The notes below the pieces were generated by a model. The model saw only the letters and a list, made by a program, of their open reading frames with translations, was not told the DNA's origin and ran no database searches. Both the position numbers and the translations under genes were made by a program. A stretch of 64,000 nt of DNA from Cylicocyclus nassatus (lineage: Eukaryota; Nematoda; Chromadorea; Rhabditida; Strongylidae): contig CATQJL010000223.1 of the NCBI GenBank assembly GCA_958299035.1, positions 48,838,302 through 48,902,301 of the forward strand, read 5' to 3'. Shown here piece by piece: positions 48,401-61,230 of this stretch (position 1 is the first letter of the stretch; each line of letters begins with the position of its first letter).

Positions 48401-51400
48401 GGATGGGTAACAGACCAACCATTTAGTGCTGAAGCACGATAGGCAAAACTTATCATTGTTGATAGGCCATATTGTGACCGGCCGTTCTGCTAACATACAT
48501 TCCGCAATGCTTGCTGCTAGATCGATGAGAGACTTACATCTGGAAGTAACTGTGGAGAAGACAATTTGCGCAGAAGGTCCTCTCATATGTTCGCCTAGGC
48601 CAGAGCCGCCAACAGTGGCTAGCAGGCTGTAAATCTCGGCCTAGAATTGTGTGTTCATTACTTGCATCCTAGTATGCTTCCCAAGCTAGTCAGCTGTCTT
48701 TACCTCAGCCTTGTCATGACCTTAGCTAGGGAAGCGCAATAACTAATGGCAGCGCCAAACGTTGGGTTATGCTGCTACAGTTGGCTTAAAAGAGCCTGGC
48801 ATGATGTAAGCTCACGTCGTGTTCTCCCAACTGATTTTATTGATTCAGGACCCAAATGGAGAAGATTATTGGTACAGAGAGTGACCCGACAGCACCAAGT
48901 GACTTGCAGCCAGTCACCGAGACAGTCATGTTTGATTCTGCTACGTAAGTGCTTGGAGATTCTTCCGTCATGCAGCAACCTCATGCTAATTTTGAATAGA
49001 AAGAAAGCTTGAAAAGTAACCTTAGGCATCACCCCACTTAGTCCATCGCTACATCATAGAAATCCAAATAATCTTCAATCGAGCTAGAATGTTGTCAAGA
49101 TCTTCTTCGAAAAAAGCTATACCCTTATTACAACTCTTGAGCTAAGCCAAAAGCAATTTTCAGCATAATGGCAACGCTGATCATAACGTTCTGTGTCTTC
49201 TACTTCATTGATTTCTTCGTGCAGATATTTGCTGGAATATCTGGAGCAGATATTTCGCCTTCTTTAGCTGTAAGTAGCATCGAGATTTTAGTTCATTACC
49301 TTCAAGCTACTCGTGAATCTACAGAGTATCCCGCCAGTAATACCGACCAGACCACGACGTCGTAAGAAGGGCTCGTCGTTGTCAAGAGAATCAAGAGAAA
49401 CCACTGTTTCTACTCAATCAACATTGTCTCGACCGGATACAACCCAAAGCTCCGAAAGCGGCTCTGCCGCAGTTCCTATGAAGGAAATCCTTACTAAGAG
49501 CTTTAAGAGCTCGAAAGAGCCAATCTCAGCTAAGCGAGTGAGTATAACACTAAATTTTATCATGGTAAACTTTCAAAACCGAGGTCGTGGTGGCAAAACC
49601 CTAGGGTATGACCATTCTTCTCTTCCAATCATGAACTTCGAGGGCCGTTCTCCAGAATTATCCATTTTGAATCAAGATTGAGCAAAAATGACTCTCCATG
49701 CATAGTCTCAAATTCTATGAGAACAATTACTGCTGTGCTATTATGTCAACCACAATGCATTTTTAGGAAAAAAGCTCAAAAGAGAACACGCCCTCAAAAA
49801 GTGGAAAGGTTACTTCAGATCGAAAGCTGGCTGGAAGATCACCGCTCAAACACATTCGAGAAATTGGTATTGAGTCAACACTGAGAGAAGAAAAGGTGAG
49901 CCAGAGCAAGAGTCGATAATGTAATGCATATTCTGGCCGGTACTTCCACTAGCATGTGGAGGGGTGAACACCCTTGCAGAATCGCAAAAATCTAAGAATA
50001 GTACAGAAAATTATGCGGAAAACTTGAAAAATCCAAATGATTTTGTGAGATAAAAATCCAATTTTTCTGCAATATCATTTCCTGACTTGGCGACTTTGGC
50101 TGTAAAGGAATAGAATGTAATGAGCACAACCTCCTCTTTCATGAGCATATCAATACAGGACCTAATATATCTGAAGAGAATTATAGTATAAAAAACCTAC
50201 GAAGTCACCTGGTATAAGGTTAGTCAGCTCACAATATTTTGCAGGATTGTGATCAAAGATACGGATTCGATGGCGACCAGGTTCCCTGCAATTGCGGTAG
50301 ACTGAGCAGAGTCTTTACAACGAAAGATGAAGAAACTCAAGTATGTTGTTTCATTCTGAAGCACCGCGCTGCAAATGTTGAGCTGTTTCCGTTTGGAATA
50401 TGGTTCAGTCACAGACATTTGAGATCTTCCTAATATACCAATTTGGACAGGCTCGCATGTTTGCAAATCTGAATCTGTTTGATTTTGAGTGCAAACTTTG
50501 TACTTTGAATCGTCTGATCTGCTTTTTTTTCTGAGTGCATCCCATAAGCCCTGGATTTTTATTTCGTAGATGTCAGGAGGAACACCGATCACGTTTCATG
50601 TTCAGCTCAATTTGTGAAACATATTGCAGACGGATTGCGATGTCGTTACTGCAGAAAACTACTCGAATACCGATGGTGCCTCGAGCATCCACACTCATTA
50701 CTGCACTCATAATCTGAAGGTATTTTGTTTATTAGCTCAACTTCTTCTCTCCTGGGTCCTATGGAAAAAGTACACAAAAATGTCATAGATGTGCAGGGTG
50801 TCCCAAAAGTATGTAACAGACTGTTTGTTCGTTGATAACCCTGTTGCCTCATTTTTTTGCGGGTTTGACTGTAGCATCTTGCCAATGCAGGATTTCGGTA
50901 GCAACTATGGAGAGGATTTTGAGCCATCAGCAGATTTCCCTCGTTCCTCCAAAAATTCTGAAAGTTCTTTGCTATGTACTAGATTATAGTCATGTATGAT
51001 GCTTATCGTGTTCTTAACGTCACAAATCAAAATTTCCTCAGTTAAGAGATTTTCTTATTTATTGCCCTTTCCTAGGCATTTGACTCCTATAGCTCAAAAA
51101 TTTGTAGTTTTTTTCGTAATTTTACGTTAACAAAAGTAAAGAGATTGCGCTCCTGCAGTTCTAAGCTGAAGCCATTTTTAACAAAAGAACGGTACTGAAA
51201 GTCCCCGATATATCTCAAGGTGAAAGAGTTATAAACGTCAAACAATGTACAAATGCTTTTGCGGCACCTGTGTAACGTTGAAGAGAGACATAGGAGACTG
51301 AAGAGTAGAATAAATCTAAGTCAGATGTGTGTCCAAGCTTTGGATCCCTCCTTTAATTAAAGAAAAAAACATGTTCTGGAATAAGCAGATCGCTGCTTCA

Positions 51401-53795
51401 GCGATAATACCCTGATACTCAGAAATACGATGAATCACCAGTGGTCGAATAGGATATTTCTTTCATCCCTCAAAAGACCCTATCCATTTTTGTAACCACA
51501 GGGATACAAGCGAAGAACACGTGATTATGTGTACGACGAAGACCATGGACTACCGTATGCTGATGATCTGTCTGGAGAAGAATTCGGAATTTATCAGTAT
51601 GATAAATTCAAGGTTGTAAGTAATGTCAGTACCATCACCACTAATCTATCATTCTATGTAAGGTTCGCTTGGGATACGAGGCTCAATTAGAGGAGCTCCG
51701 CACTGAGTTTTCCATCGACGATGCCTCAGAGCAGGAAAAAGCTGTGGACGAATGGGAGTGCCGGGAACCGGAGGTTCATTGAAAGAAAGTTCGGAACTTA
51801 TTGTTAGCTTTTCATCCGTATTTTTAATTAGACTGTCTATGCTGCACCTCCTCCCAATCCAAGGCATTCTCTCGAAGTTTCAATGTCAGAGGATGAACTA
51901 GACTCACTTTACAAAACAGCAGAAAATATCTTCCGAAAAGTTGCAGCTCATAGTCATGAAAGAGGACACAATGATAATGCGAACGGAGAAGGAAGCAAGG
52001 AGGAGGTAAGGTTAAGAAACCTTTCCCAAAACCTATTCACACAGATTCATTTTAGGAAAACTGTGCTGTTGACATAGCCGAGAGCGCAAAAAATATTATT
52101 GACGGTGTGGAGGTAAAAAAATGTGCTTATTGTTAGTTTGAAATTCTAACCAGGGCCGTAATCAACGTGGAAATCGGTCTTGAGCCGCTTGAGCATGTGC
52201 GGAGAGACATTTATATGAGAGACATTCGATTGGCGTCGCGTAAGCCAAATGAATAAACTTGAAATAGCGTCCATTTACTTGTGCATTGATAAACAAAAAC
52301 TTCCTTTGGTTGCATCTAGTCTAGGAGAGGAAAAGGAAACACCGTTTACTGTACTTCATCGGCTCCATTGCTTAACTTCACTTACGCAATACCGAGTAAC
52401 AAGTGCTTGTCATTTAGTACGCCACATTTGCACACCTTCACGCAATTGACGGATTGAGTATGCCTGCTTAATTATTCAAGAGTTGCAAGAAAGTTTTCAG
52501 CTCATTGCCAACCCTCCAACACGAATACTGTCCTCCACGGATTGCCGTGAACTCGGAGATGGTGGAGCGTTCGCAGATGAAATTGTTGAACATGCTCTGA
52601 ATAACGAAGCCACAGGCGACGAGTCATTTCACATCGATGACTTTGATGCAAACGAAAACAACGCAGAACCTGACTGGGAAGAGCCACGAGACCTGGATCT
52701 ATCTGGCAGTCAGGTACGTCCACGATTCAGGTGCAGTAATAAATGTCCTATAAATGCATATACAGGATTACCGGGAAAGATCAGAAGCATTTCTGAGGAA
52801 TGAAAATACAAGGTTACATGAATGCGGTAAGCCCATATTGCATAATGGTGAGAAGTAACAGTTGCTAAATGTCGCTGAGATCAAACTTAGTCCATAAATT
52901 CCACGTAAATCCGAACTGAAACCGATCTTGAAAGTGAGGGCGATTTACTGATTCAGTGAGTGTTCAGAATCCTATGCAACTCCATGCGAAAATCCAGGCA
53001 ATTTATCCACTTCGAATCCTTTTGCGCGCAGTTTAGCGAGCTAGATCTGATCTCGATCTTATCTTTAGGACAGCTATAGCGGTTATCAAACACTCTCAGT
53101 TTAGATATTTATTTCAGACTCCAAAACTGCAAGATCCCTTAGCGTCTTTGATGTACGACAGTCCATGAAACTCCGACGTTTTCATCATGTTCTCTTCAGC
53201 TATCCGGACAAACACGCAGAAAAGGTAACCCGCTTCCTCTTGTGTAAATAGATTATGAAATGGTGAGCTAAAAGGTAAGTCTGCGAACATTTTCAAGCTA
53301 GTATTGGTATGCAATGCTTGCAAAAAAAGTGCAAGTGTTTGGCTTGTCTTCTAATATGGTAGGAATAGATCAAAATGAATCTTAGGGTTCAAAAGTCTTT
53401 GCCAACTTCGAGATTTCTTTTCCTGATTCCTTTTTCCACAGTTTATCGTTTCGTAAATTTCGTTTCTACTTACCTATGGATGGTTGCATTACCGAGCTCA
53501 GCTTCCAACTCACCGCAGGAGCATCTTTGAAAACAAATATCTTTTAATGTATAGTATCGCAGCTTGCAACTGGAACTGAAACATGAAAATATTAATAAAC
53601 TTCATCGATAAAAAAACTGGGATCTTCTTGAGGTTTTGCTCACGGGATCATTCTTTGGTTGGAAACTTTCCATGCCGATGCAGAGAGAGGGGTAATAGAG
53701 TTTCTTTCTCATATCACAATTCTAATATTATTTTTAGGGACATTTTTCGACTGTCAATAACCTTGCCGGCTGGTGAACATAAATACAGATTTCAA
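42432..53795 (+). CDS. Large unrecognised gene with glycogen-binding domain
   Basis: Exons whose phases agree from 47392 on: 47392-47457, 47599-47617, 47714-47873, 49164-49269, 49325-49537, 49767-49895, 50245-50340, 50630-50719, 50891-about 50975, 51502-51615, 51663-51773, 51832-52005, 52056-52112, 52501-52713, 52766-52826, 53118-53224, 53633-53691 and 53738-53795. Weaker upstream exons are 42432-42554, 44197-44418, 44787-44900 and 46459-46515. 44787-44900 looks helical and coiled-coil-like. 49164-49269 carries a hydrophobic membrane segment (TLIITFCVFYFIDFFVQIF). 49325-49895 is rich in Ser/Lys/Arg, and 51502-52713 is acidic. The last three exons match the AMPK-beta/CBM48 glycogen-binding fold: VLLTGSFFGWK, then LPAGEHKYRFQ. 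The start, the 50975-51502 junction and the 3' end are unresolved. I do not recognise the family; a membrane protein that tethers glycogen is an inference from the domains. Confidence 0.55.
42667..43023. mobile_element. TTAA MITE, 357 bp
   Basis: Ends AGGCACCGTCCACCC and the inverse of AGGCACCGTTCATCC, with TTAA at 42663-42666 and 43024-43027. It is intronic if the upstream exons of the large plus-strand gene are right. Confidence 0.83.
43320..43720 (+). repeat. Retroposon-like repeat with CAGA tail
   Basis: A GC-rich body is followed by gccaagtttggtccggatcg, then an acagacatacagacagac tract (43641-43690) and tttatatatataagat. This composite resembles dispersed short-retroposon tails; the class is not certain. 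Confidence 0.4.
43870..44004. mobile_element. 135-bp GC-rich MITE, 8-bp duplication
   Basis: Ends GGGTGGGGGAACGAAAGCCG and the inverse of GGGTAGGGGAACGAAAACCG. A perfect duplication gaatgcgt lies at 43862-43869 and 44005-44012. It forms a stable hairpin; the 8-bp duplication points to hAT. Confidence 0.85.
45599..46024. mobile_element. TTAA MITE, 426 bp
   Basis: Ends AGGCAGCGTACACCC and its inverse. The left flank is TTAA (45595-45598) and the right TCAA (46025-46028), one base mutated. Confidence 0.8.
46150..46291. mobile_element. Fragment of CAAGG-ended element
   Basis: The right end ccaagtatcctttccttg and the upstream text (gttcataactgcc, aaatcagcgtt) match the arms of 6960-11102. No left end was found. 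Confidence 0.55.
48102..48328. mobile_element. Harbinger-type MITE (family B), TAA target
   Basis: Ends AGGGCCGGGCATACTTCAAG and the inverse of AGAGCCGGGCATACTTCACG, with TAA at 48099-48101 and 48329-48331. It lies in the 47874-49163 intron of the large plus-strand gene. Confidence 0.82.
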
Positions 53796-54095
53796 GTATT
53801 TCGTCGCAAATGAGAATTTAATGTAGAAGCTTCTGAAATGTAACGAAGAAATGCTCATAAAAAATTCGTAGTTTGCGTATAGTCTCTCACATAACCACTA
53901 CTCACAAATGCCGTTCTGGGAAGATATGATCTCTTTACTAGCAATATAGTTAAACAGTCCAATTTTCGGCACAAAGATCGAGCGCAATTTGATCACATCG
54001 AATTTTTTATGCAAAATTTAAAACGTTCTGCAGTGCCCGGAGAGTACTTGGGTTTCCTAGGTGAAAACTGATGGCGGGCATTATTGACAGCTTAA

Positions 54096-54459
54096 AGGCA
54101 GCGTCCAGGCAAACCTGGACATAGGGGTTCTAATGTGGAAAGTAATTTTGGGCCCTAACTAAGATACTGCCCAAACGGCAGCTCAAATGGTGAACTCACA
54201 ATTGAGATATTCGCCTCCAAACTAGACCCCGGGATCGTATTCGCATGGATTCATGGCGCGACCATCAGTTTCGCGCGAGGACCCACGCGTGTCGCGCCAT
54301 GAATCCATGCGAATACGGTCTCGAGGTTCAGTTTGGGGGCGAATATCTCAACCGTGAGCTCACCATTCGAGCTGTCGCTTGGGCAATGTTTTAGTTAGGG
54401 CTCCAAGATTACCCTCCAAGTGAGATCCCCATGGGCCTAAATTTGCCTGGACGCTGCCT
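54096..54459. mobile_element. TTAA MITE, 364 bp
   Basis: Ends AGGCAGCGTCCAGGCAAA and its inverse, with TTAA at 54092-54095 and 54460-54463. Extensive internal palindrome around catgaatccatgcgaatac. Confidence 0.87.
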
Positions 54460-54929
54460 TTAAAGGAGCTACTGGAAAATTCAACTCTAGACTTCATTAT
54501 GGACTGTAAATTCAATCTTATTTGAGGACGCTTATTGGTTTTTTTTGGAAACAACACGGTGTGAACGAAAAAATCAAAGCTGAATTGGCCCTGAATATCA
54601 TACAGTAACGCTCGTATTTTTGAGAAACGACGACCGCTTTCAGATCATCCTAATATATTAAAATTAAGCCAGTCAAATATATTACCCTTTCATCTTTGAT
54701 AAACTGCGTTGCATTCATTTTTGAGAGCTGTTGAAGGTAATGTCGCTCAGATTCGCCAGACGCAACGAGATTAGTGACGTATTCGAGCGAAGCAATTTTT
54801 CTTCAAGTCAGATTCTGCAAAAATCATGCATTCGTGATCGTTGACGACTGTGAAGTTCAGGTCATGTACCATAATGTTGCACTTTCGGTGGATTCCGCGA
54901 ACATTAATATTATGTCAATTTTCTGGTTG

Positions 54930-55030
54930 ATATCTTTAGCAACGTCAAAGATTGGTGCAGATATTTATTCCACAAAATACAAACTGACGTTTTGGCAAAC
55001 CTGTCTTCTTCAGACTCTGATTTAGGAAAG
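54930..55030 (-). repeat. Diverged copy of the hammerhead-like repeat
   Basis: The minus strand of 54983-55013 reads CTGAAGA, then a decayed stem-loop, then AAAAC, parallel to 7414-7445. Flanking caccaatctttga also matches. The stem and the GAAA have mutated, so this copy is probably inactive. Confidence 0.5.
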
Positions 55031-55303
55031 CAACAGTATCAACCAAAACGCAGGGCTGAGCCAGATCACCAGAATAATAATACATCTGGTGGGTGTAGAC
55101 CACTTATAAAACCGTACTGCATTACTTTTGTAGTTATGTCAATTATCTCTCAATTTTTTTTCTCTCAATTTCCAAACTTCGCCAGACAACATGGCTAGTC
55201 CTCTTTTATTGATCAACTATTAATTATCGGTCATAGTAGTTAGCAAAGCTAGCCCTCTTCATATTGATTGTTTGTAAAAAAAATTCTAAAAATGGTGTTT
55301 TAG

Positions 55304-55447
55304 AAACATGTGCAACAGCCTGCCTTCCACAAGACCTGGAGACCATCTTTGTCAACAAAAATTGAAATTGACTTGGCTCTTAAAAGGGTTCAGGCAGTAA
55401 TTCGTGACCCTGCCATTGTCAAAGGCTATGGGAGAGAAAGACCATAG
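55304..55447 (+). CDS. Candidate terminal exon
   Basis: After a gttttag acceptor, a 48-codon open frame (includes HKTWRPSLSTKIEIDLALKR) ends in TAG. It could be the last exon of the large plus-strand gene, but the connection from 53795 is not shown, and the short length leaves chance as an alternative. Confidence 0.35.
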   Translation, partial: KHVQQPAFHKTWRPSLSTKIEIDLALKRVQAVIRDPAIVKGYGRERP

Positions 55448-58400
55448 TGTCTTATCGTGGTCTACCATATAGTGCAAGAGATTAGTCATGCAAAAATGAG
55501 AAATGACTCTTTTGTCTCCTCGTCCCTGCACGTTCGATCATCTCTTGAATTCCCATCAACAGCCACTGACAATGAGTAGACGTTGATGCAGCTTTGTGTA
55601 GCTATAATAACATTTGCGTAAACAATTTGTGATCCCTAACTAAATATGTTATTCTTAAAGGTTTTGAATTTTTCTTTCTGCGAAATGAAATAGATTTATA
55701 CGGAAAAAAAGCAAGACGAGTCTTAGCTTCCACCCTTCCCACGGGAAAAAACGCTTCAATTTGACTGTAAGCTCGTCATTTTGAACCAATGGTGGTACCA
55801 GTATCCAAGGATCAATCCTGTACTATCATATCCTTGGAATACGATGCAAGAAATCGGCTTGCGGTCCACTCAAATTCTTGAAGAACTGCTCTTGAGAACA
55901 TGGATTTATTGCCTTGATTGATCTTCACCGATCTTTCGAGGATCCGTCATGTTCCGTATAGTCGACGGGCAAAAGGAACTCCACCACTAACCTATGCGAT
56001 TTAACTGATGGGTTAATACTATTTTTCACACTCGCTTTGTTTCTTTACAAATTTATATAATAGTTACATTATTGAGTATAACGAGGAATACTGTTAGATT
56101 TCCGATCATATTATTTGGCTTGGCAATAAAGTTTTACTTGATTTTATCTGTAGGCTAATCAACTGTTAATACAGGTAACCGGACGTAAAAGTTACAAATT
56201 TAGGCTATCGTTTCCAAACTACATATTTAAAATGGAAATGTTAGTTATAAAAATTAGCAAAGTGATCATGCTCCTTGTCTCCATAAGCAAAGTTATGTTA
56301 TGAAATAAAAGGTTACAACATAAATTGTTGTTTTTAAAGTTAATATTTGCTTTAGTAAGTTTTGTCCATCACTGCCGCCATTTGGACATCTGAACATACT
56401 ACTATCGATATTGACATAATTTTTGTCTTCTTCTTCTCTATCTTCGCCAATGTCCCGCGGGGGCAGGGTCGGCGGTAACGGATAATGTATTAATTATAAT
56501 ACTTATGTGTTGTTGGACTCCATTTCACCCTAATAATGAAAAGTAGTCTTCAATGTAGTGTGTAAATAACCAAAAAACCTCGTTTCGTTCCTGCCCTTAG
56601 ACGGATAAAAGTATTTGCAGACCTTTTTCAGAACTCCTCAGTGAGGAAGGAAGGTCTGCAAAAACTTGTTTTACTGAGAAGTTAGTTTTTAAGAGTATTG
56701 AGTATGTATATGAATTTTTGGATAATAAAATTTGAAGTAATTGTGTAAGTGAAGATAATTTTTTGGATATAAATGTTCATCAATATGTAAGTTTAAGTTT
56801 TATAAGTTTATACATTGGGTTTTTACTGCTGTATCAAACGGTAGATTCATTCTAAGTGACAAACATAAGCAACGATTTTAATACCACCCATAATCCGGCC
56901 ATCTGCAAAAAGGTCTCTACATGACCGCTATCACTTAGTGTCGTTCTTTAGTCAAAATGGGCATTGAATGGCTCTTAATCGCCTTCGCAAGTCCTTGATG
57001 GTTAGCTATGAATGAGGGCCATCATGACGGCCGCTATTCCTGCTTCTGCATCTATCACCCGCTCCCCCGCGCTCTTCCCCTGACGTCTAGTTCACTGACA
57101 TTTTGTGCGTATTTCAGCCTTCTCGTCCTCATTTAATTGTCCTTTTCTTCCTTTGCGTATCGCATCAAACCGGCATGCCAATCAGCGTTCCATTATTGTT
57201 ATTGCGCTTCCGATGCCTCCTCAATCGAGTTCATATTGTGGTTTCATTGAATGAGACGAGCGTGCAACTTCTAAATAAATTCTTATAAAAATTTCCGAGC
57301 GCAGCAAAGACTGTAAAGAGCAAACCTTTGGCTGTATGTACAACATATGTTTCATGTAACTGTGCCCATTACAAGAAAAATTCGAAAGCCTAGCTCTAAT
57401 TCTTTTCAAGGATTGCCAGAAATTTTTCTGGAAATCCAGTTCAAAAGCGTTTCATAACATTCAAACAGCAAAAAGCTCAGTTAAAGAACAGGTAATAAAA
57501 CCTATAGCGAATCCTCCAAGTTTAGTGCAATTTTCCGTTTTACGACCAATTTAGGAAAATCAAAATTTGAGTAATTTGTTCTATCGCTTCTGTCTATGAA
57601 ATGTAGGCTCAATGAAAGCTGTTGAAATGGTGTTACGAGAAGCATAATTTACTGTTCCAAACAAAATCAAAGCAAGCAGATTCGTTGAGAACATCAGAAA
57701 ATTATGAACTTTTGCAAATGGTGCAACAGAACTTTCGTGTTAACCTAACATGTTGACCAGGTGGGAATACCTTGCTTTAATAAATAATTTTAATGTTTTC
57801 TACATGGTCACGAAGATGATGCTTGATACTGTATTGTAATACAATAAACATATGGATCTGCTGCATATTCATTCTACTGTTTAAAAAAATGGATATCTTC
57901 TCGAGAAATTTCGAACTCTTAATCTCAGCAAAAATCTTTACTTTCTAGCTTTTTTTATAAATACTCCATTTTAGTATCCATTTTAGTATATTTTAGCATT
58001 TTAGTATCCACACTATCCACTCTCCACCTTTTATGCTTTTCCTTTCACAGTTTGGGCAAATTTTATAAAAGCTAAAAAACATTGCATTTTTTACGTTTTT
58101 TTTCTGTCGCCAACGTTTCCTTTTTTGTAAGAATGCTTCAATATATCACAATAAAGTAACTGTGTATGTCCATTCGACCTTTTGTTCTACCCAAATGTCA
58201 CATCCCATCTGTCATACACAAGAAATGCGCTTCCATCTTCATTCAATCAACTTTTGAGATGTATTGATAGGTAGATAATGCACAAGTCCTCAAAGAATAG
58301 CCTCAATAGCAGTTTTGCTAGTTTACACCGTCCGTTTCCATTTTTTACTCGTTTTCTACAGTGTCTTCACATATTATTTCTGATATCAAGTAGACCTTTT

Positions 58401-61228
58401 GAAATTTGTATGCAAGTCAAGAATACTTGAAATCCTACTTTTAAGTCTTAGGGTATTACGTAGACTACGTCCTTCTAGATAAACCTAGAAATATGGATGA
58501 GTGTGTAGGGTGCCTATGTATGTAAGCCTATGTACGGAATCCCTCTATCATACTTTTCCCCCAATACTTTGAAGCTGCTTATCGTTCTGTGATGGTTGTC
58601 ATATCCCACACTTTCGTGGAAGTTTTTGTCATGTCAGCAGTCGGAGATTATTTGACACGTTTATCCCATTTTTATAATTGAAATATCATACTCCACGTTT
58701 CAAATATACAATACGTCAATGCAACGTTTACGGTCTTCTCGTGGCACAGAAAATGTCATGCATAAAACATGTATCGAGCAGGCGTTCGACGGACATTCCG
58801 TCACAAATCGTCAAAGGGCATGGTCTAACTATTTTACATTCACACTTCTTAGAAACTTTACTTCTCGTAATAAATTTCTCAGGAAACTCTCTCTTTCTCT
58901 TTCTCTTTCTCTCTCTGTCATCCACTTCTAATTCCTGTTTAAAACATCTTGTTCATATTCCGTAATGTCATGAAATTCAAACTAAGCAGTAAGCCTATCA
59001 ACCCTGTTGCTACAAAAAATATTCATTTCTATGGATCTTGCACCCTTTCAAGAAAGTAATAGTTGACATAACGCATCTATACAATTCGTAAAGGCAGAAC
59101 TCTATAATCGCAATTTTTTAAACTAAAAGTCCTATAATTTCAAATGACTTTGGTTATATTTTGCTTTCATAGCTTACTAATCTTATTGAAGAAGTTCGTG
59201 CTGGTCACTTTTATCTCAACTTTTCAATTTTTTAATTAAATCGTTTGTGGGTGCAACGTGATTTTCATGTAGAACAAACACAACATTTATTATGTACATA
59301 GTTTCAATGGGAAGAAGCTTTCATTCTGAACATTTTCTGTAATCCTACGTAATTTGTAGTGCAAGACTTGCGGATCAAACCGATGAAGAAGTCGCAGTAA
59401 ACATCGAGGAAATATGTGGAGTGAAAATTTTGATCTTCCTTCTTATATAAAACTGTAGAGAAGGATATAAATTTTTCGCATAATCGACTGCAATTTTCTC
59501 AAGAAAAGACGAATTCAATCAACACAAGACTAGCCGACTGATTCCGGCAATAACTTTTAAAAACTTCAAAATCAAAATGTTTTTGAAAAGTTGCTTGAGA
59601 ACTGTACGCAGAACGAGGTGAACGTTTACAGAAGCGAAATGCGCGTGGAATGTTGGTTTTGTTTGAGAATGCCTATTTGCGCACTTTTTATCGTCAAGTT
59701 CAAGTGGGCTGGAATGCTCTCAGTGCATCAAAAGTTGCATACATAAACTAAAAAGAGGTTTTTTTTTAGAATTTCCAGGCTACTGATTTCATTCAAGTTT
59801 TGCATTTTTTTGTCAATATCCCAAAAAGTGCTGTACTACTGTTGAGATTGAAGCTAACATTTTGCAGTATTTTCGATCCAATTTTCCGGCTATGTGAAGC
59901 AGGAAATGCGATAATCGTGTCGGGTTTAGAAGGATAAGCCACACATGTGCAAAACTAGAAAATTGTTTGGATAAATATATATGGCAAAGTTTACAATTTT
60001 CATTGAACCTGAAAAAGCACTTTCTCCTGGTGAACAAAAAATTTCTAGCGACAATGGCAAAAAACGCTATGAAATAGTAAAGTAGAAAGACTCTCCGCAA
60101 AAGTTGTAAAACGGAAATGGAATTAAATCTCAAGCAGAGTACATATAGAGTTTTTTTTATTTTTTGTACCCTTACCACAGAGTACTTCAGATGGCTCCGA
60201 AAGGATTAGATTACAATGCAATCTACCTGGCTTGCTTGAAGCATAAATTCCATACAAACCGTAGGCTTCAAAAGATTACTAGAGAGAAAGCGCTGGGATT
60301 GATATCATGGAAGGTTGCCAGAAACTCTATAATAGTTCTAATAAATCAAATTCTCATATTCCAATAATCCTGATATTCTATATCAGGTTGGCTAAAAAAT
60401 AAGTTCGTCTTGGTTTCAAATTTTCGTAAATAATTTTCTTGCTGTATTCTATCCATTGTTTTTTGTGAGAAAATAGTTCAAAGCTTTCTCTAACACTTAA
60501 CAAATATTTAAAATTTTCTATCGTCAGTAAAGCCAGTTATGCCTACATGGCTAGATTTTTTAAAAGCTCAATTCTTTGACTTCCTAAGCTTCGATTTCAA
60601 GCTGTAATGGATGTAGAGAATAGTCCCTTATTTGGATGCAGAAGAGTTTTCCCTATTTGGTGGATAATAATAAAATTGTGATCTGCCACTTTGAAAATTT
60701 TTTATCAAAAAACCATTCCCCATGATGCGCACTATGGGAAAACTGGGATTTCCCACATCCTTGCGGATTTTTTTCTTTGAAAGATAAGCTTTACTCAAAC
60801 AGAATTCTTACCGCAGTTCCCACTGAAGTGCTCTTTCCAGAGATAACAAACACTGGAGAAACATTTATCTGCGGTATTTGCAAGAGCCGCAAAAGCGACC
60901 GAACTTATCTATCAGCGAACCTAGAAATTCTTCTTCAAGTTCTCTCGGTTGCTTTTGATAATTAGATGTTACAATAAGCGACAACTAAGGGAGCAAACTT
61001 ACTATGTTTATCTTCATTTTCAAACCTTCAGACTGCTATCACGTCGTGACTGAAGCAGGGCTGGATTTACGATCCAAAGCACAATACCATTAAAATCAAA
61101 TAGGACTTAAAAATTGAAATATGCACTGTCAGCCATACTTTGATTAAGTTTCATTATGCATTTACAGCAATTTTTTCATTTATCAAATACAAAGGTTTTA
61201 TAAAGTTAATCACCAAACCACGTCATTG
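55448..61228. other. AT-rich intergenic region
   Basis: No supported gene. Weak exon-like frames occur at 60192-60300 and 60811-60940 (the latter has a CxxC pair). A single mariner-like terminus, caggttggctaaaaaataag, lies at about 60385. A TCTTTC microsatellite spans about 58888-58918. Confidence 0.4.
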
Positions 61229-61230
61229 TA

